Assembly (NCBI RefSeq): GCF_006094275.1
Contig: NZ_CP034412.1
Location: 310,001 to 374,000, forward strand
Length of the DNA: 64,000 nt
Reading direction: 5' to 3'
From: Glutamicibacter creatinolyticus
GTDB lineage: Bacteria > Actinomycetota > Actinomycetes > Actinomycetales > Micrococcaceae
The first letter of the stretch is position 1. Each line of letters starts with the position of its first letter. Below the pieces are notes generated by a model that saw only the letters and a program-made list of their open reading frames with translations, did not search any database and was not told where the DNA came from. Positions 17,908-27,306 of the stretch are shown one piece after another. The translations under genes and the position numbers were made by a program.

Positions 17908-18075
17908 GACGGGCGCGCGGTCCTTTGCGTAGGTTGGCAGTAAGAATCTGATTCCAGTCTACGCAGGCGGTTCTGAGCTCCGGCCGGCTCCATCGCCGGG
18001 CTGGAATTCCAAAACGTGGAAAACCTCAGCAAAACACCAGTATTCGGAGCAGAGGCAGCGAAAGCCCGTTGAGCG

Positions 18076-18090
18076 CCGCAAATATTGCGG
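18076..18090. promoter_or_regulatory. 15-bp palindrome in the dadA-like upstream region
   Basis: CCGCAA-ATA-TTGCGG is a perfect inverted repeat in the 361-bp divergent region between the hypothetical gene and the dehydrogenase. It is a candidate operator, and no further evidence is visible. Confidence 0.25.
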
Positions 18091-18268
18091 TAGTTCCCAA
18101 GTTTTGCTCCAAAAAATTCAGTGTAGGACAAAATGTGGCCTGGATCACCGTTGAATCTCCAGTCCGCGTTGCAATCGAGGGGCAAAACCGAGACAGTGAG
18201 GGCAAAGTTATTCCCTTGTGTCTTCAGGGGAAGCAAAAGATTTTCGTTGGTTTCAAGGAGTGTGGATC

Positions 18269-19546
18269 ATGGCCAAGGGTGCTGCCCCGGATCATGTAGT
18301 TATCGTCGGCGCGGGTTTCGTCGGCCTGTCGACCGCCTGGTACCTCCAGGAGCAGGGTGTGAAGGTCACGGTCGTAGACCGCGGCGGTGTCGCCTCCGGT
18401 GCATCCTGGGGCAATGCCGGCTGGCTGACCCCGGCCCTGACCCTGCCGATTGCAGAGCCCTCGGTCTTCACCAACGGGCTGAAGATGATGTTTGACCCGG
18501 CCTCGCCGCTGTACATCCCGCTGAAGGCCGACGCCAAGCTGATCCGCTTCCTGCTCGGCTTCGCCTGGCACAGCACCCCGAAGAAGTGGGAGCAGGCCAT
18601 GCGGACCTTCTCCGAGATCGGCACCAGCGGCCTGGACGCCTTCGACGAGATTTCCGAATCCACCTCGGCCGGCCCGGGCGTGCAGGAAACCACCACTCCG
18701 GCCAATCCGTTCCTCACCGGCTTCCGCACCATGGCGGACCGCGACGGGCTGCTGCACGAATTCGAGATGATCCACAAGACCGGTGGCAGCGTGGAATACG
18801 ACCTGCTGACGGGCGATGAGCTGCGCGGCATCGAACCGACCCTGTCGGAGAACGTCGTGGCCGGCATTGCCATCAAGAACCAGCGCTTCCTGAACCCGCC
18901 GAAGTACATGGCTTCGCTGGCGGAGTCCGTTCAGGCCCGCGGCGGTGACATCATCGGCTCGTTCAACGTCACCGATGTGCGGGACAACGGCGGCTCGGTG
19001 ACCGTCATCGGTTCCGAGGGCCGCGCAATCACCGCGGATCACGTGGTCATGGCCACCGGCGCCTGGATGAACGACCTGACCAAGAAGTTCGGCGTGAACG
19101 TCGTCGTGCAGGCAGGCCGCGGCTACTCCTTCACGGTCAAGCCGGAGCACATGCCGACCCACCCGATTTACTTCCCGGCACAGCGCGTGGCCTGCACCCC
19201 GCTGGGGGACCGCTTCCGCATCGCCGGCACCATGGAGTTCCGCGACGCCAACCACAAGCTCGAGCCCAAGCGCATCGAGGCCATTGTGGCGGCCGCGAAG
19301 CCGGTCTACACCGGCATCAACTGGGAGAACCGCCAGGAGGAATGGGTTGGCGGGCGTCCCTGCACCGCCGATGGCCTGCCGCTGATCGGGCAGACCAACT
19401 CCTCGCGCGTCTCCGTTGGTGGCGGACATGGCATGTGGGGCGTGGCCCTGGGTCCGCTGACCGGCAAGATCCTGGCCTCGCAGATCACCGGCCAGTCGGT
19501 GCCCGCGGTGGCCCGTCACTTCAACCCGTTGCGCAAGGGCTTCTAA
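18269..19546 (+). CDS. D-amino-acid dehydrogenase-like FAD oxidoreductase
   Basis: This 425-residue DAO-family flavoprotein has the Rossmann motif VIVGAGFVGLSTAWYL near residue 10, ASWGNAGWLTP near 50 (DadA-like) and the C-terminal FAD-binding GGGHGMWGVALGP. DadA enzymes oxidise D-amino acids to 2-oxo acids at the membrane. The start is ATG 18269 with CAAGGAG ten bases upstream; the frame remains open to 18218. No racemase gene is adjacent, so exact substrate preference is unclear. Confidence 0.85.
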   Translation: MAKGAAPDHVVIVGAGFVGLSTAWYLQEQGVKVTVVDRGGVASGASWGNAGWLTPALTLPIAEPSVFTNGLKMMFDPASPLYIPLKADAKLIRFLLGFAWHSTPKKWEQAMRTFSEIGTSGLDAFDEISESTSAGPGVQETTTPANPFLTGFRTMADRDGLLHEFEMIHKTGGSVEYDLLTGDELRGIEPTLSENVVAGIAIKNQRFLNPPKYMASLAESVQARGGDIIGSFNVTDVRDNGGSVTVIGSEGRAITADHVVMATGAWMNDLTKKFGVNVVVQAGRGYSFTVKPEHMPTHPIYFPAQRVACTPLGDRFRIAGTMEFRDANHKLEPKRIEAIVAAAKPVYTGINWENRQEEWVGGRPCTADGLPLIGQTNSSRVSVGGGHGMWGVALGPLTGKILASQITGQSVPAVARHFNPLRKGF

Positions 19547-19580
19547 GACCAGTAATCGGTCGAAGACCAACACGCATTCT

Positions 19581-19624
19581 GCCTCGCGGCCGGAGCCTCA
19601 CCCTGGGGGATCCGGCCGCGAGGC
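19581..19624. terminator. Terminator between the DadA-like and YeeZ-like genes
   Basis: A 14-bp perfect stem (19581-19594 with 19611-19624) lies between convergent genes. Confidence 0.8.
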
Positions 19625-19698
19625 CGTTTAAGAGCCCGGCCCCGAGGCTCGGGCCGCCCCGGAGCGCCGGGGCCGGGAACCTTCAAGGTGTTGCGCGG

Positions 19699-20547
19699 TC
19701 AGTGGTGGCGGCGACCGGAGCCGCGCAGGATGGCCCGGTACCCTTCCCGGTAATTCGGGAAGGTCGGCTCCCAGCCGGTGGCGCGCAAGCGTGCGTTGCT
19801 CAGCCGCCGGTCGGCCCCACTGCCGGGGGCCTCCTCGCTGGCGGGTGGCAGCGTGGTGCCCAATAGGCCGGCCAGGTGCTCGTAGACTTCGGCCAGCTGC
19901 GCCGGCTCGTTGTCGGTGGCCAGGTAGAGCTCGTCAATATCGGAGCCAAAGTGCGCCAGATGCACCACGGCCTTGGCCAGATCGTCGCGGTGGACCCGGT
20001 TGGTCCACTGCGAGCTTCGCGGCAGGCGGGCCTTGCCCTCGCGCAGGGAGTCAATCAGCCGGGTGCGCCCCGGTCCGTAGATGCCCGAGGCGCGCAGGAT
20101 AGTGACCGGCAGGGCTGAATCCAGCAGGTAGTCCTCGGTGCGGGCCAGGACCTTGGCGGTTTCCCGCCGCGGCTCCTTGGGGTGTTGCTCGGTGACCCAC
20201 TGCCCGTCGTTGCCGGCGTTCACCGCCGTGGAGGAAATATAGAACAGCCTGCGCAGCGCGGGAGCCTGTTGCTGCAGGGCGGTGACCAGGTGCCGGGCCG
20301 CCTGCAGATAGCTGTGCTCGTAGCCTGCGGCGTCGCGGCTGGCCGGGACCGGGGTGAACAGCACGACCTCGGTGTCCGGGTCGATTGGCGGCAGCTGCCC
20401 GCTGGCCACATCCACCTGCTGCCCGTGAAAGGTTGGCGGCAGCTTCTGCGGATTGCGCCGCCAGGCGGTGACATGGGCTCCGCGGGCCTGGAAGCGGAAA
20501 CCGGCTTCCGTGCCCACGTCCCCGCAGCTGATCAGTAGTACCTTCAC
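19699..20547 (-). CDS. YeeZ-like NAD(P)-dependent epimerase/SDR protein
   Basis: This 282-residue atypical extended SDR starts with LLISCGDVGTEAGFRFQARG, where a GxxG-type motif replaces the usual TGxxGxxG. FYISSTAVNAG carries the active-site serine, and LRASGIYGPGR is conserved in nucleotide-sugar epimerases. The pattern fits the YeeZ-type family, whose substrate is unknown. It is a single gene divergent from umuD with no operon partner. Confidence 0.78.
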   Translation of the reverse strand: MKVLLISCGDVGTEAGFRFQARGAHVTAWRRNPQKLPPTFHGQQVDVASGQLPPIDPDTEVVLFTPVPASRDAAGYEHSYLQAARHLVTALQQQAPALRRLFYISSTAVNAGNDGQWVTEQHPKEPRRETAKVLARTEDYLLDSALPVTILRASGIYGPGRTRLIDSLREGKARLPRSSQWTNRVHRDDLAKAVVHLAHFGSDIDELYLATDNEPAQLAEVYEHLAGLLGTTLPPASEEAPGSGADRRLSNARLRATGWEPTFPNYREGYRAILRGSGRRHH

Positions 20548-20671
20548 GAATGCGGCTCTCTTCCCCCGGGTGCAATCTTGGCAGACGCGCCGACCGACGG
20601 CCGTGGTGCGCGAATCCTGCCTGCTTACAGCATAGACACTGCGGCGTGTTTCCTTGCTAGAATCACAGTAT

Positions 20672-20687
20672 TCGAATATGTGTACGA
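20672..20687 (+). promoter_or_regulatory. SOS box (LexA operator) of umuDC
   Basis: TCGAAT-N4-GTACGA matches 10 of 12 positions of the actinobacterial/Gram-positive SOS box TCGAAC-N4-GTTCGA. It lies 13 bp upstream of the umuD start, next to a TAGAAT -10-like hexamer at about 20658. Confidence 0.65.
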
Positions 20688-20700
20688 AAAGTGGTGGGCG

Positions 20701-21117
20701 ATGGCTGCGAAGGATCCGCTGGTCCCCGAGGCCAGCAGCAGCGGGCCGGTCGGCGCGGTGCAGGCCATGGGGTTCCCCTCACCGGCGCGCGACTACTTCG
20801 ACGGCGGGCTGGACCTGAACCGGCTGCTGATTACCGACCGCGTCTCCACATTCATCATGCGGGTCGCCGGAGGGGCGATGGTCTCCGCGGGGATCCATGA
20901 CGGGGATGAAATCATCGTGGACCGCTCCCGCTCGGTCCAGCACGGCAGCGTGGTGGTGCTGAGCCTCAATGAGCAGATGCTGGTGCGCCGCTGGCAGGTG
21001 GAGCGGGGCCGGGTCGGGCTGCTCAGCGACGAGTCGGCCCAGCCGCAGTGGCTGGGTGAGCATGACGAGGTCGAGGTGTTCGGCGTCGTGACCAGGTGCC
21101 TGCATTATGTCCGCTGA
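20701..21117 (+). CDS. umuD: UmuD-like S24 protein without catalytic residues
   Basis: This 138-residue homologue of UmuD ([10 protein letters not shown] matches E. coli CGFPSPAADY; DLNRLLI and the [11 protein letters not shown] region are clear). E. coli UmuD cleaves itself using Ser60 and Lys97. Here the GDSM motif reads GGAM (Ala59 in the Ser position) and VKK reads VRR (Arg96 in the Lys position), so self-cleavage should be impossible. The ATG at 20701 follows an SOS box; a longer frame from 20578 is unlikely. The gene overlaps umuC by 11 bp. It could be a regulator subunit that works uncleaved, or a decaying gene alongside the broken umuC. Confidence 0.85.
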   Translation: MAAKDPLVPEASSSGPVGAVQAMGFPSPARDYFDGGLDLNRLLITDRVSTFIMRVAGGAMVSAGIHDGDEIIVDRSRSVQHGSVVVLSLNEQMLVRRWQVERGRVGLLSDESAQPQWLGEHDEVEVFGVVTRCLHYVR

Positions 21118-22567
21118 CCCATCCGCACAGGCCGGCGAGCACATCGCCCTGGTGGACGTGAACAACTTCTACGTTTCCTGCGAACGGGTTTTTGACCCCA
21201 CCCTGCGCAACCGGCCGGTGGTGGTGCTGTCCAACAACGACGGGTGCGTGGTGGCCCGCTCCGCCGAGGCCAAGGCCCTGGGCATCACCACCGGCCAACC
21301 CTACTTCCAGGTCCGCGACCTGCAGCGCAGCTATTGGTAACCCGCGTTGTTCAAGACGGCGCTATTGCCTTAGTTGACGAATCGGCAATAGGTCAGCCGG
21401 CGCGGTGTACCTTTTCCGACAGGGAGGTTCCCGAGGATCCTGCATCTGCCGCAATACCGCCGAGAACACGGGCTGGCGGTGCGCTCGAGCAACTACGAAC
21501 TGTACGGGGACCTCTCGGCCCGGGTCATGGAGGTGCTGGCACGCTTCGGAACCTGGCAGGAGGTGTATTCCATCGACGAGTCCTTCCTGGGACTGACCGG
21601 GTCCCTGCAGCAGGTGCAGCGCACGGCCGCGCAGATTAGGGCGGCCCTGCAGCGTTCGGTGGGGGTGCCGGTCTGCGTGGGGGTGGCCGCCACCAAGACG
21701 CTGGCCAAGTTCGCCAACCATGTGGCGAAGAAGAACCCCGGACTGCAGGGGGTCTGCGTGGAGCAGCTGATGGACCCGGAGGTGGTGGCGCGGATCAAGT
21801 CCCTGGTTCCGGTCACCGAGGTGTGGGGTGTGGGACGCAAAACCGGCAGGAAACTGGCCGGGATGGGCATCGTGAGCATCGCCGACCTGGCGGGCGCGGA
21901 CCCGCAGCTGATCCGCAAGAGGTTCTCCGTGGTGCTGCAGCGCACCGTTTTTGAACTGGGCGGCACCCGCTGCATCGGCCCGGTGGAGGAGCGTGCCGAC
22001 AAGGGGCAGGTGATGTTCACCCGTTCCTTCGCCCACCCGGTGACCAGCCGGGAGCAGATGCGCGAGGTGATGAGCTTCTACGCCCAAAAGGCCGCAGCGC
22101 GCCTGGCGCGGGAGGGGCGCTACGCCGCACTGCTGACGGTGATGGCCGGAACCAGCCGCTTTGCCGCCGGCCCGGCCTCCTTCCCCTCCACCCAGGTGCG
22201 CCTGCCGCAGGCGACACGGGACCCGATCCTGATCACCCGGCTGGCGGTGCAGGCGATGGAGGGGCTGATGGAGCCCGGCACGGAGTATGTGCGTGGCGGG
22301 GTGATCCTCTCCGGGCTGAGCGACCAGCCCGAGGCCACCCAGCTGGACCTGCAGTGGCAGGACGCGGCACCGGCACCGCAGGGCGCCGGGGACAGCGGGG
22401 AAACACTGAGCCAGATGGTGCAACAGGTGACCGAGCGTTTTGGCAGCAAGGCGATCGGGCTGGGGCGCAGCGGGCTGGCCGGGGATCCGGACTGGGCGAT
22501 GCGCCGCGAGCACATGTCCCCGCGCTTCACCACGAACTGGGATGAGCTGCCCACGGTCCGGGCCTGA
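21107..22567 (+). pseudogene. umuC: UmuC-type Y-family polymerase split by an in-frame insertion
   Basis: The 5' part (to 21340) encodes the catalytic [12 protein letters not shown] and [11 protein letters not shown] regions and stops at TAA 21338-21340. The 3' part resumes with HGLAVRSSNYELYGD, the catalytic YSIDESF, the palm, HhH and little-finger regions, open to 22567. Aligned with E. coli UmuC (DLFRR..SSNYELY), bases 21329-21463 (135 bp, 45 codons, same frame) are extra and contain three in-frame stops. Expression as one polypeptide would need readthrough or precise removal. A GTG at 21479 could restart translation but would give a protein lacking the first catalytic aspartate. Confidence 0.85.
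21329..21463 (+). other. 135-bp insertion inside umuC
   Basis: This non-UmuC sequence has length divisible by three, is flanked by CGC on the left (21326-21328) and preceded by CGC inside its right edge (21458-21460), and contains an inner CTATTGCC/GGCAATAG inverted repeat (21362-21369, 21384-21391). TATTG-containing segments recur near both ends. A small mobile remnant is possible. Confidence 0.5.
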
Positions 22568-22616
22568 ATCCGGTTGCCGCGCGGCCGGGGCCCGGCGGGG
22601 GTGCCACAATGAGAGC

Positions 22617-23879
22617 ATGAGGTTTCCCTGGCGTGCACCACAGTCCCTGGCCCTGTCCTGCGTCCTGGCATTGGCGCTGAGCGGATGTTCCGGCGGGGCC
22701 CCGCAGCCCGACCCCGCCCCGGCCCCCGGCTCTTCCAGCCCCGCCCCCAGCGGCAGTGCCTCCGCACCGGCGTCCCCCACGGCGTCGCAGAGCCCCACCG
22801 CCTCCCCGACCACCACCGCCTCCCCGCAGGATCCGGAGGCGCAGCGGGCCAGTGAGCTGGTGCGGGACCTGGAGGTGCAGCAGCAGGCCGGACTGCTGGT
22901 GATGGCCGGGGTGCCGGCCACCGGTGCCACGCAGCAGGAACTGGACCAGCTGGCGGACGCGGGGATTGCCAGCGTGTTCCTGCGCGGGCGCTCGCAGTTG
23001 TCGCTGCAGCAGACCGCCGGTCAGGTGAAGCAGATCCGCAAGGCCGTGGCACCGAACGTGCCCGGCCAGCTGGAGCCGTGGATCGCCACCGACCAGGAGG
23101 GCGGTTCGGTGCGGGTGCTGCAGGGTTCGGGCTTCACCAACCTGCCCAGCGCGCAGACCCAGGGCGGATGGTCGGCCAAGCGCCTGGCCCAGTCCACCGG
23201 ACAACTGGGCCGGCAGCTCAGCGAGGCCGGGGTGAACGTGAACCTGGCGCCGGTGGCCGACACGGTCCCCAAATCGCTGGGGGCCGGCAACGCCCCCATC
23301 GGGCAGTGGCAGCGGAATTTCGGTTACGACCCGGACACCGTGTGGGATGCGGTGGGCGAAGTGAACCAGGCGCTGGATGATGCCGGGGTGCAGCCGGTGA
23401 TCAAGCACTTCCCGGGCCTGGGAAGGGTGAAGGGCAACACCGACACCACCGAACGCGTGGTGGACACCGTCACCGACGCCCAGGACCCGTACCTGCAGCC
23501 CTTCGTGCGCGGCATTGAACAGGATCTGGCCTGGGTGATGATCTCCAACGCCAGCTACTCCAAGCTCGACGCCAAGAACCCCGCCCCGTTCTCCCGGGCG
23601 ATCATCGATGAGCTGCTGCGCGACCAGCTGGGCTATGAGGGCCTGGTGATCTCCGATGACCTGTGCGACGCAGCGGCCGTGTCCGAGACCGCGCTGGGGC
23701 AGCGGGCGGTGAAGTTCATTGCCGCCGGGGGCACCTTGGCCCTGTGCGTGCAGGCCGATGAGGCGGTGCAGATGGTGCAGGCGATTGCCGCCCGCGCCGC
23801 CAAGGACGGGGCCTTCGCCGACACCGTGCGACAGGCGGCCACCCTGGTGGTCACCGAGCACCTGCGGGCGCAGGAGTAA
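22617..23879 (+). CDS. GH3-family lipoprotein, NagZ-like beta-N-acetylhexosaminidase
   Basis: This 420-residue protein starts at ATG 22617 with a lipoprotein signal (lipobox LALSGC) and a Ser/Pro/Thr-rich linker. The glycoside hydrolase family 3 barrel has TDQEGGSVRVLQG, KHFPGLGRVKGNTD (NagZ loop; usual FPGHG has Leu in place of His) and VISDDLCD with the nucleophile Asp. Gram-positive exported NagZ-like enzymes remove GlcNAc from peptidoglycan fragments. The substitution in FPGLG could affect the loop that carries the NagZ general acid. A terminator shared with the S8 protease follows. Confidence 0.85.
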   Translation: MRFPWRAPQSLALSCVLALALSGCSGGAPQPDPAPAPGSSSPAPSGSASAPASPTASQSPTASPTTTASPQDPEAQRASELVRDLEVQQQAGLLVMAGVPATGATQQELDQLADAGIASVFLRGRSQLSLQQTAGQVKQIRKAVAPNVPGQLEPWIATDQEGGSVRVLQGSGFTNLPSAQTQGGWSAKRLAQSTGQLGRQLSEAGVNVNLAPVADTVPKSLGAGNAPIGQWQRNFGYDPDTVWDAVGEVNQALDDAGVQPVIKHFPGLGRVKGNTDTTERVVDTVTDAQDPYLQPFVRGIEQDLAWVMISNASYSKLDAKNPAPFSRAIIDELLRDQLGYEGLVISDDLCDAAAVSETALGQRAVKFIAAGGTLALCVQADEAVQMVQAIAARAAKDGAFADTVRQAATLVVTEHLRAQE

Positions 23880-23885
23880 GTGCAA

Positions 23886-23933
23886 GAGCCCCGGTCGTGC
23901 CCCCAGCATCTGCTGGGAGCACGACCGGGGCTC
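23886..23933. terminator. Bidirectional terminator
   Basis: A 15-bp perfect stem (23886-23900 with 23919-23933) and an inner CCCAGCA/TGCTGGG hairpin lie between convergent genes. Confidence 0.88.
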
Positions 23934-23973
23934 GGTACCTCAGGACGGAACAAGTCCTGCCGGATCGTGCCGG

Positions 23974-26900
23974 CTAGTTCTTGCGGTGTCCCGACTTGTG
24001 TCCGTCGACCACGGTGAGCACCTCGGCGCGATCACCATCGTTCTGCGGCTTGTGCTTGTTCTTCTTCTCACCGAGCTTTCCGGTGCCGTTGTGCAGGTGC
24101 AGCAGCAGCGCCTTGGACTCCTTCTTCACGTTCTCGACGCTGACCGGGATGTGGTTGCCCTTCAGGTCGGTGAACAGGGTGCCGGTGGCGCCGAAGTCCA
24201 GCTGCGGGCTGGCGACGTTGAAGTCGATCCACTTCGTGGTGTCCACCGGAACCAGGGCGCCCTGGTCATCGGTGTGGTACCAGGAGTAGGACTGCACGCG
24301 GTAGGAGATCTTGCTGCTGGACTCATCCAGGCCCAGCGAGCTGAGGGCCACCGGCAGGATCGCCACATTCGTGTCGAAGGTGTTGGTGTCCACGTCTCCC
24401 AGCACGCCGTTCAGCGGCTGCAGGTCAACCTGGGCCCCGGTCTTCGAATCGAACGTCGCCACCAGGTCCAGGTCGATGTCATCGAGCTGGGTGGTGAACG
24501 AGACGTAGTCGGCCTTGCCGTCCCCGTTGGTGTCGAATTCGACGTCCAGTTCGGTGGCGCCGGCCAGGTTCGCCCAGTTGTCCCAGGTGGAGATGCCGAT
24601 GTTCAGCAGCCCATCGGCCACCCCGGTGCGCGGGGCAGTGGTGGAGGCGCCCACGTACTGCAGGTCCATGGCGCTGGCCACGGGGATCGACTCCAGGCGC
24701 TTGCCCTCACGCTTGCTGGTGGCGCCCAGTTCGAACGCGCCCAGCAGGCTGGTCACCTGGCCCTCACCCTTGCCCAGGGCCAGATCCTGGCCCTTGAGCT
24801 TGATGCTGGTCTGGTTCTGCCCCTTCTTCAGCTTCTTGACCTGCCCGCTCATCTCGGCAGTGGGCTTCGGCGCGGCCTGGACCGGCACCCGCAGGGTGGG
24901 GGCCTTGGAGCTGCTCAGTTCCACGCGCCCGGTCACGTCGCTGACCCAGGCCCGGGCCAGGCCGGACTGGGTGCGCTCCATGGTCGGGTCCATGGTCTTG
25001 GAGAACTTGCGCGGGTCGATGCGCAGGGTCACGTTGACCTTGGCGCTCTTGCCCGGGGCCACCCGCACCGAGGAACGGTCCAGGCTGTAGCTGGCACCCG
25101 GGATCTCGGTCGACGGCACGTACTTCAGCTTGTAGTCCACGCTCTTCTTGCTGGTGTTCTTCACCGTGATCGAACGGGTGGCGGAGAACTTCTTCTTCGC
25201 GTCCAGTTCGATGACCCCGAACACCACGGAGGTCAGGTCCGGGTTCTTGGTGTCGAAGGCGTAGGCCGGGGAGGAGATCGCAGCATCGGCCATCACCCGT
25301 CCGGCGCCCACGCGGTTCGGCCCGTAGGCCTTGCCGTTGGCGGCCAGCACGTCGGCGGCGGCGGTGTTCATGATCAGGCTCTTGGCCTGCTCCGGGCTGT
25401 AGTTGTTGCCTTCCAGCACCAGGGCGGCCACACCGGCGACCATTGGGGTGGCCATCGAGGTGCCGGACTTGACGGACGGACGGTTTCCGGTGCCTACGGC
25501 CACGGAGCCGATCTGCGTTCCGGGGGCCGCCACGTCCGGCTTCACCACGCCGTTGGAGCCGTGCACGCCGCGCGAGGAGGAGGAGTTCAAGGTGTCCTTC
25601 GCCCCGGATTCCCCGGAGGTGGCCCCGATCAAATCGGGGGACAGGGTGACCTTCAGGGTTCCGGCCTCGGCCGCCGGGCGCAGCTTCTTGGAGTTGTCCA
25701 GGGTCAGCTGGGCGCCGGGGATGGTGGCGTTGCCGGCGATCCCGGCATCAAACAGGTTCGTTTCCGAATCCAGCAGCACCCCGGTGGCGCCCCCGGCTTC
25801 GGCGTTGTTGAAGCGGGCGGCGGAGCCACAGGGGAACTGCCCGTCTTCGCTCCACTGCAGCCACACCCACTTGCCCTTGAGCGAATCGGCCGCAAAGGGC
25901 TCACAGCCAAAGGCGTTGGAGGACGGGGCCATGACCACTTCACCGCTGAGCTTGGCAGGATCGGCGGAGGTGTAGTTGAAGTTCGAGGAGTACTGTCCGG
26001 CGACGGTGCCGGCCACATCGGCCGGGGCATCGACCTGGATGCCGTCCAGGGAAACCTGCGAGCCCACGGTGTTGGCCACCGTCAGGGAGCTGCGTGAGTT
26101 GCCTGGCGAACCGCCGATGTCGGTGACGTCCCCGGCGTTGCCGCTGGCGACGACCGAGAGGATCCCGGCCTTGCTCAGCGCGTCAACGATGTCGTTTTCC
26201 GGGTCCTGCGTGGGGGAGCGGTCCGAACCCAGGGACATGTTCACCACGTCGGCGCGGTCGGAGAAGTCCCCGTCGCCGTTCGGGTCCAGCACGTAGTCCA
26301 GGGCCTGGCCCACCACGGCGGAGGAACCGGAGCAGCCAAAGACGCGGATGCCGATCAGCTGGGATTCCGGCGCCGTGCCCGGACCGACGCGCATCGTGGA
26401 GACCTCCTTGGCGGTGAGCTTGGAGTAGTCCCCGCTGAAGGTGGTGCCATCGGCGTTCACGCCGTAGCCCGAGGAGCTGCCGGCCACGTGGGAACCGTGC
26501 CCTGCGCTCTGGCAGTCCAGCGGGTTCGGGTCGGGGCGCGGCACCGGCTGGTAGTCCGCAGCCTTCGGGTCGGCATTGTAGTCATCGCCCACCAGGTCCC
26601 AGCCGCCAATGAACTTCTCGGGATCCAGCAGGCCGGAGTCGGCCGAAGGCAGTTCGTGGGAGGCCTGGGCCTGCTTGTATCCCTCCAAGGTCCCCGGACC
26701 GCCGAATCCGGCGTGGGTGTAGTCCACGCCGGTGTCCAGCACGGCGATCTTCACGCCCTCGCCGGTCTTGCCCAGCGCCTTCCAGCTTTCCAGCGCGCCG
26801 GTGTCAATGACGGCGCCGCGGTTGGTTGGATGCTTGGGAACGATGGCGCTGATCTTGGCAACGTCCGGGCTTTCAGCCAGTTCGCGCAGCTGTTCTGCAT

Positions 26901-27306
26901 CGCCCTTCAGTGCCACGCCGCGCAGCGTGTTTGCCGTGGTGTACAGGACTTCGGACTTTGATTCCTTGGCCAGCGCCTTGCCGCGCTTTTCGACCTCGGA
27001 ACGGATCTGCTTGACCCGCTTGGTGTTCTTCTTGCGGGTCTTGACCTCCACTTCCTCGAAGGCGCCGGCGCCTTCGAGCTGAACGTATACCGATACTTCA
27101 CCGCTGGCCTTGGCCAGCGGCCCGGAGACCTTCAGGTCCTCCAGGGTTGAATTGTGCTTGCCGCCAAGCGACTGTGCTGCCTCACCGTCGGCAGGTCGCG
27201 GCACCGGGGCCGCCATGGTGGGTGAGGATATGGTGACTGCCAACGCCAAGGCGGTGGCCGACGCCATGACCGTACGGGCAAGGCCCGATGGGCGCCGAGT
27301 GATCAT
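23974..27306 (-). CDS. Secreted subtilisin-family (S8) serine protease
   Basis: The protein is 1110 residues from ATG 27306 (AGGAG site). A Sec signal peptide with TMAAP-type cleavage is followed by an I9-like propeptide region (about 60-150). The S8 catalytic domain carries Asp in AVLDTGVDYTHAGF, His in GHGSHVAGSSSGYG and Ser in SGTSMATPMVAGVAAL. A PA-type insert of about 120 residues lies before the Ser, with Fn3/CARDB-like beta regions behind. It is a large extracellular or cell-wall protease, likely for protein scavenging. There is no LPxTG anchor; the tail is basic (HKSGHRKN). Confidence 0.93.
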   Translation of the reverse strand: MITRRPSGLARTVMASATALALAVTISSPTMAAPVPRPADGEAAQSLGGKHNSTLEDLKVSGPLAKASGEVSVYVQLEGAGAFEEVEVKTRKKNTKRVKQIRSEVEKRGKALAKESKSEVLYTTANTLRGVALKGDAEQLRELAESPDVAKISAIVPKHPTNRGAVIDTGALESWKALGKTGEGVKIAVLDTGVDYTHAGFGGPGTLEGYKQAQASHELPSADSGLLDPEKFIGGWDLVGDDYNADPKAADYQPVPRPDPNPLDCQSAGHGSHVAGSSSGYGVNADGTTFSGDYSKLTAKEVSTMRVGPGTAPESQLIGIRVFGCSGSSAVVGQALDYVLDPNGDGDFSDRADVVNMSLGSDRSPTQDPENDIVDALSKAGILSVVASGNAGDVTDIGGSPGNSRSSLTVANTVGSQVSLDGIQVDAPADVAGTVAGQYSSNFNYTSADPAKLSGEVVMAPSSNAFGCEPFAADSLKGKWVWLQWSEDGQFPCGSAARFNNAEAGGATGVLLDSETNLFDAGIAGNATIPGAQLTLDNSKKLRPAAEAGTLKVTLSPDLIGATSGESGAKDTLNSSSSRGVHGSNGVVKPDVAAPGTQIGSVAVGTGNRPSVKSGTSMATPMVAGVAALVLEGNNYSPEQAKSLIMNTAAADVLAANGKAYGPNRVGAGRVMADAAISSPAYAFDTKNPDLTSVVFGVIELDAKKKFSATRSITVKNTSKKSVDYKLKYVPSTEIPGASYSLDRSSVRVAPGKSAKVNVTLRIDPRKFSKTMDPTMERTQSGLARAWVSDVTGRVELSSSKAPTLRVPVQAAPKPTAEMSGQVKKLKKGQNQTSIKLKGQDLALGKGEGQVTSLLGAFELGATSKREGKRLESIPVASAMDLQYVGASTTAPRTGVADGLLNIGISTWDNWANLAGATELDVEFDTNGDGKADYVSFTTQLDDIDLDLVATFDSKTGAQVDLQPLNGVLGDVDTNTFDTNVAILPVALSSLGLDESSSKISYRVQSYSWYHTDDQGALVPVDTTKWIDFNVASPQLDFGATGTLFTDLKGNHIPVSVENVKKESKALLLHLHNGTGKLGEKKNKHKPQNDGDRAEVLTVVDGHKSGHRKN

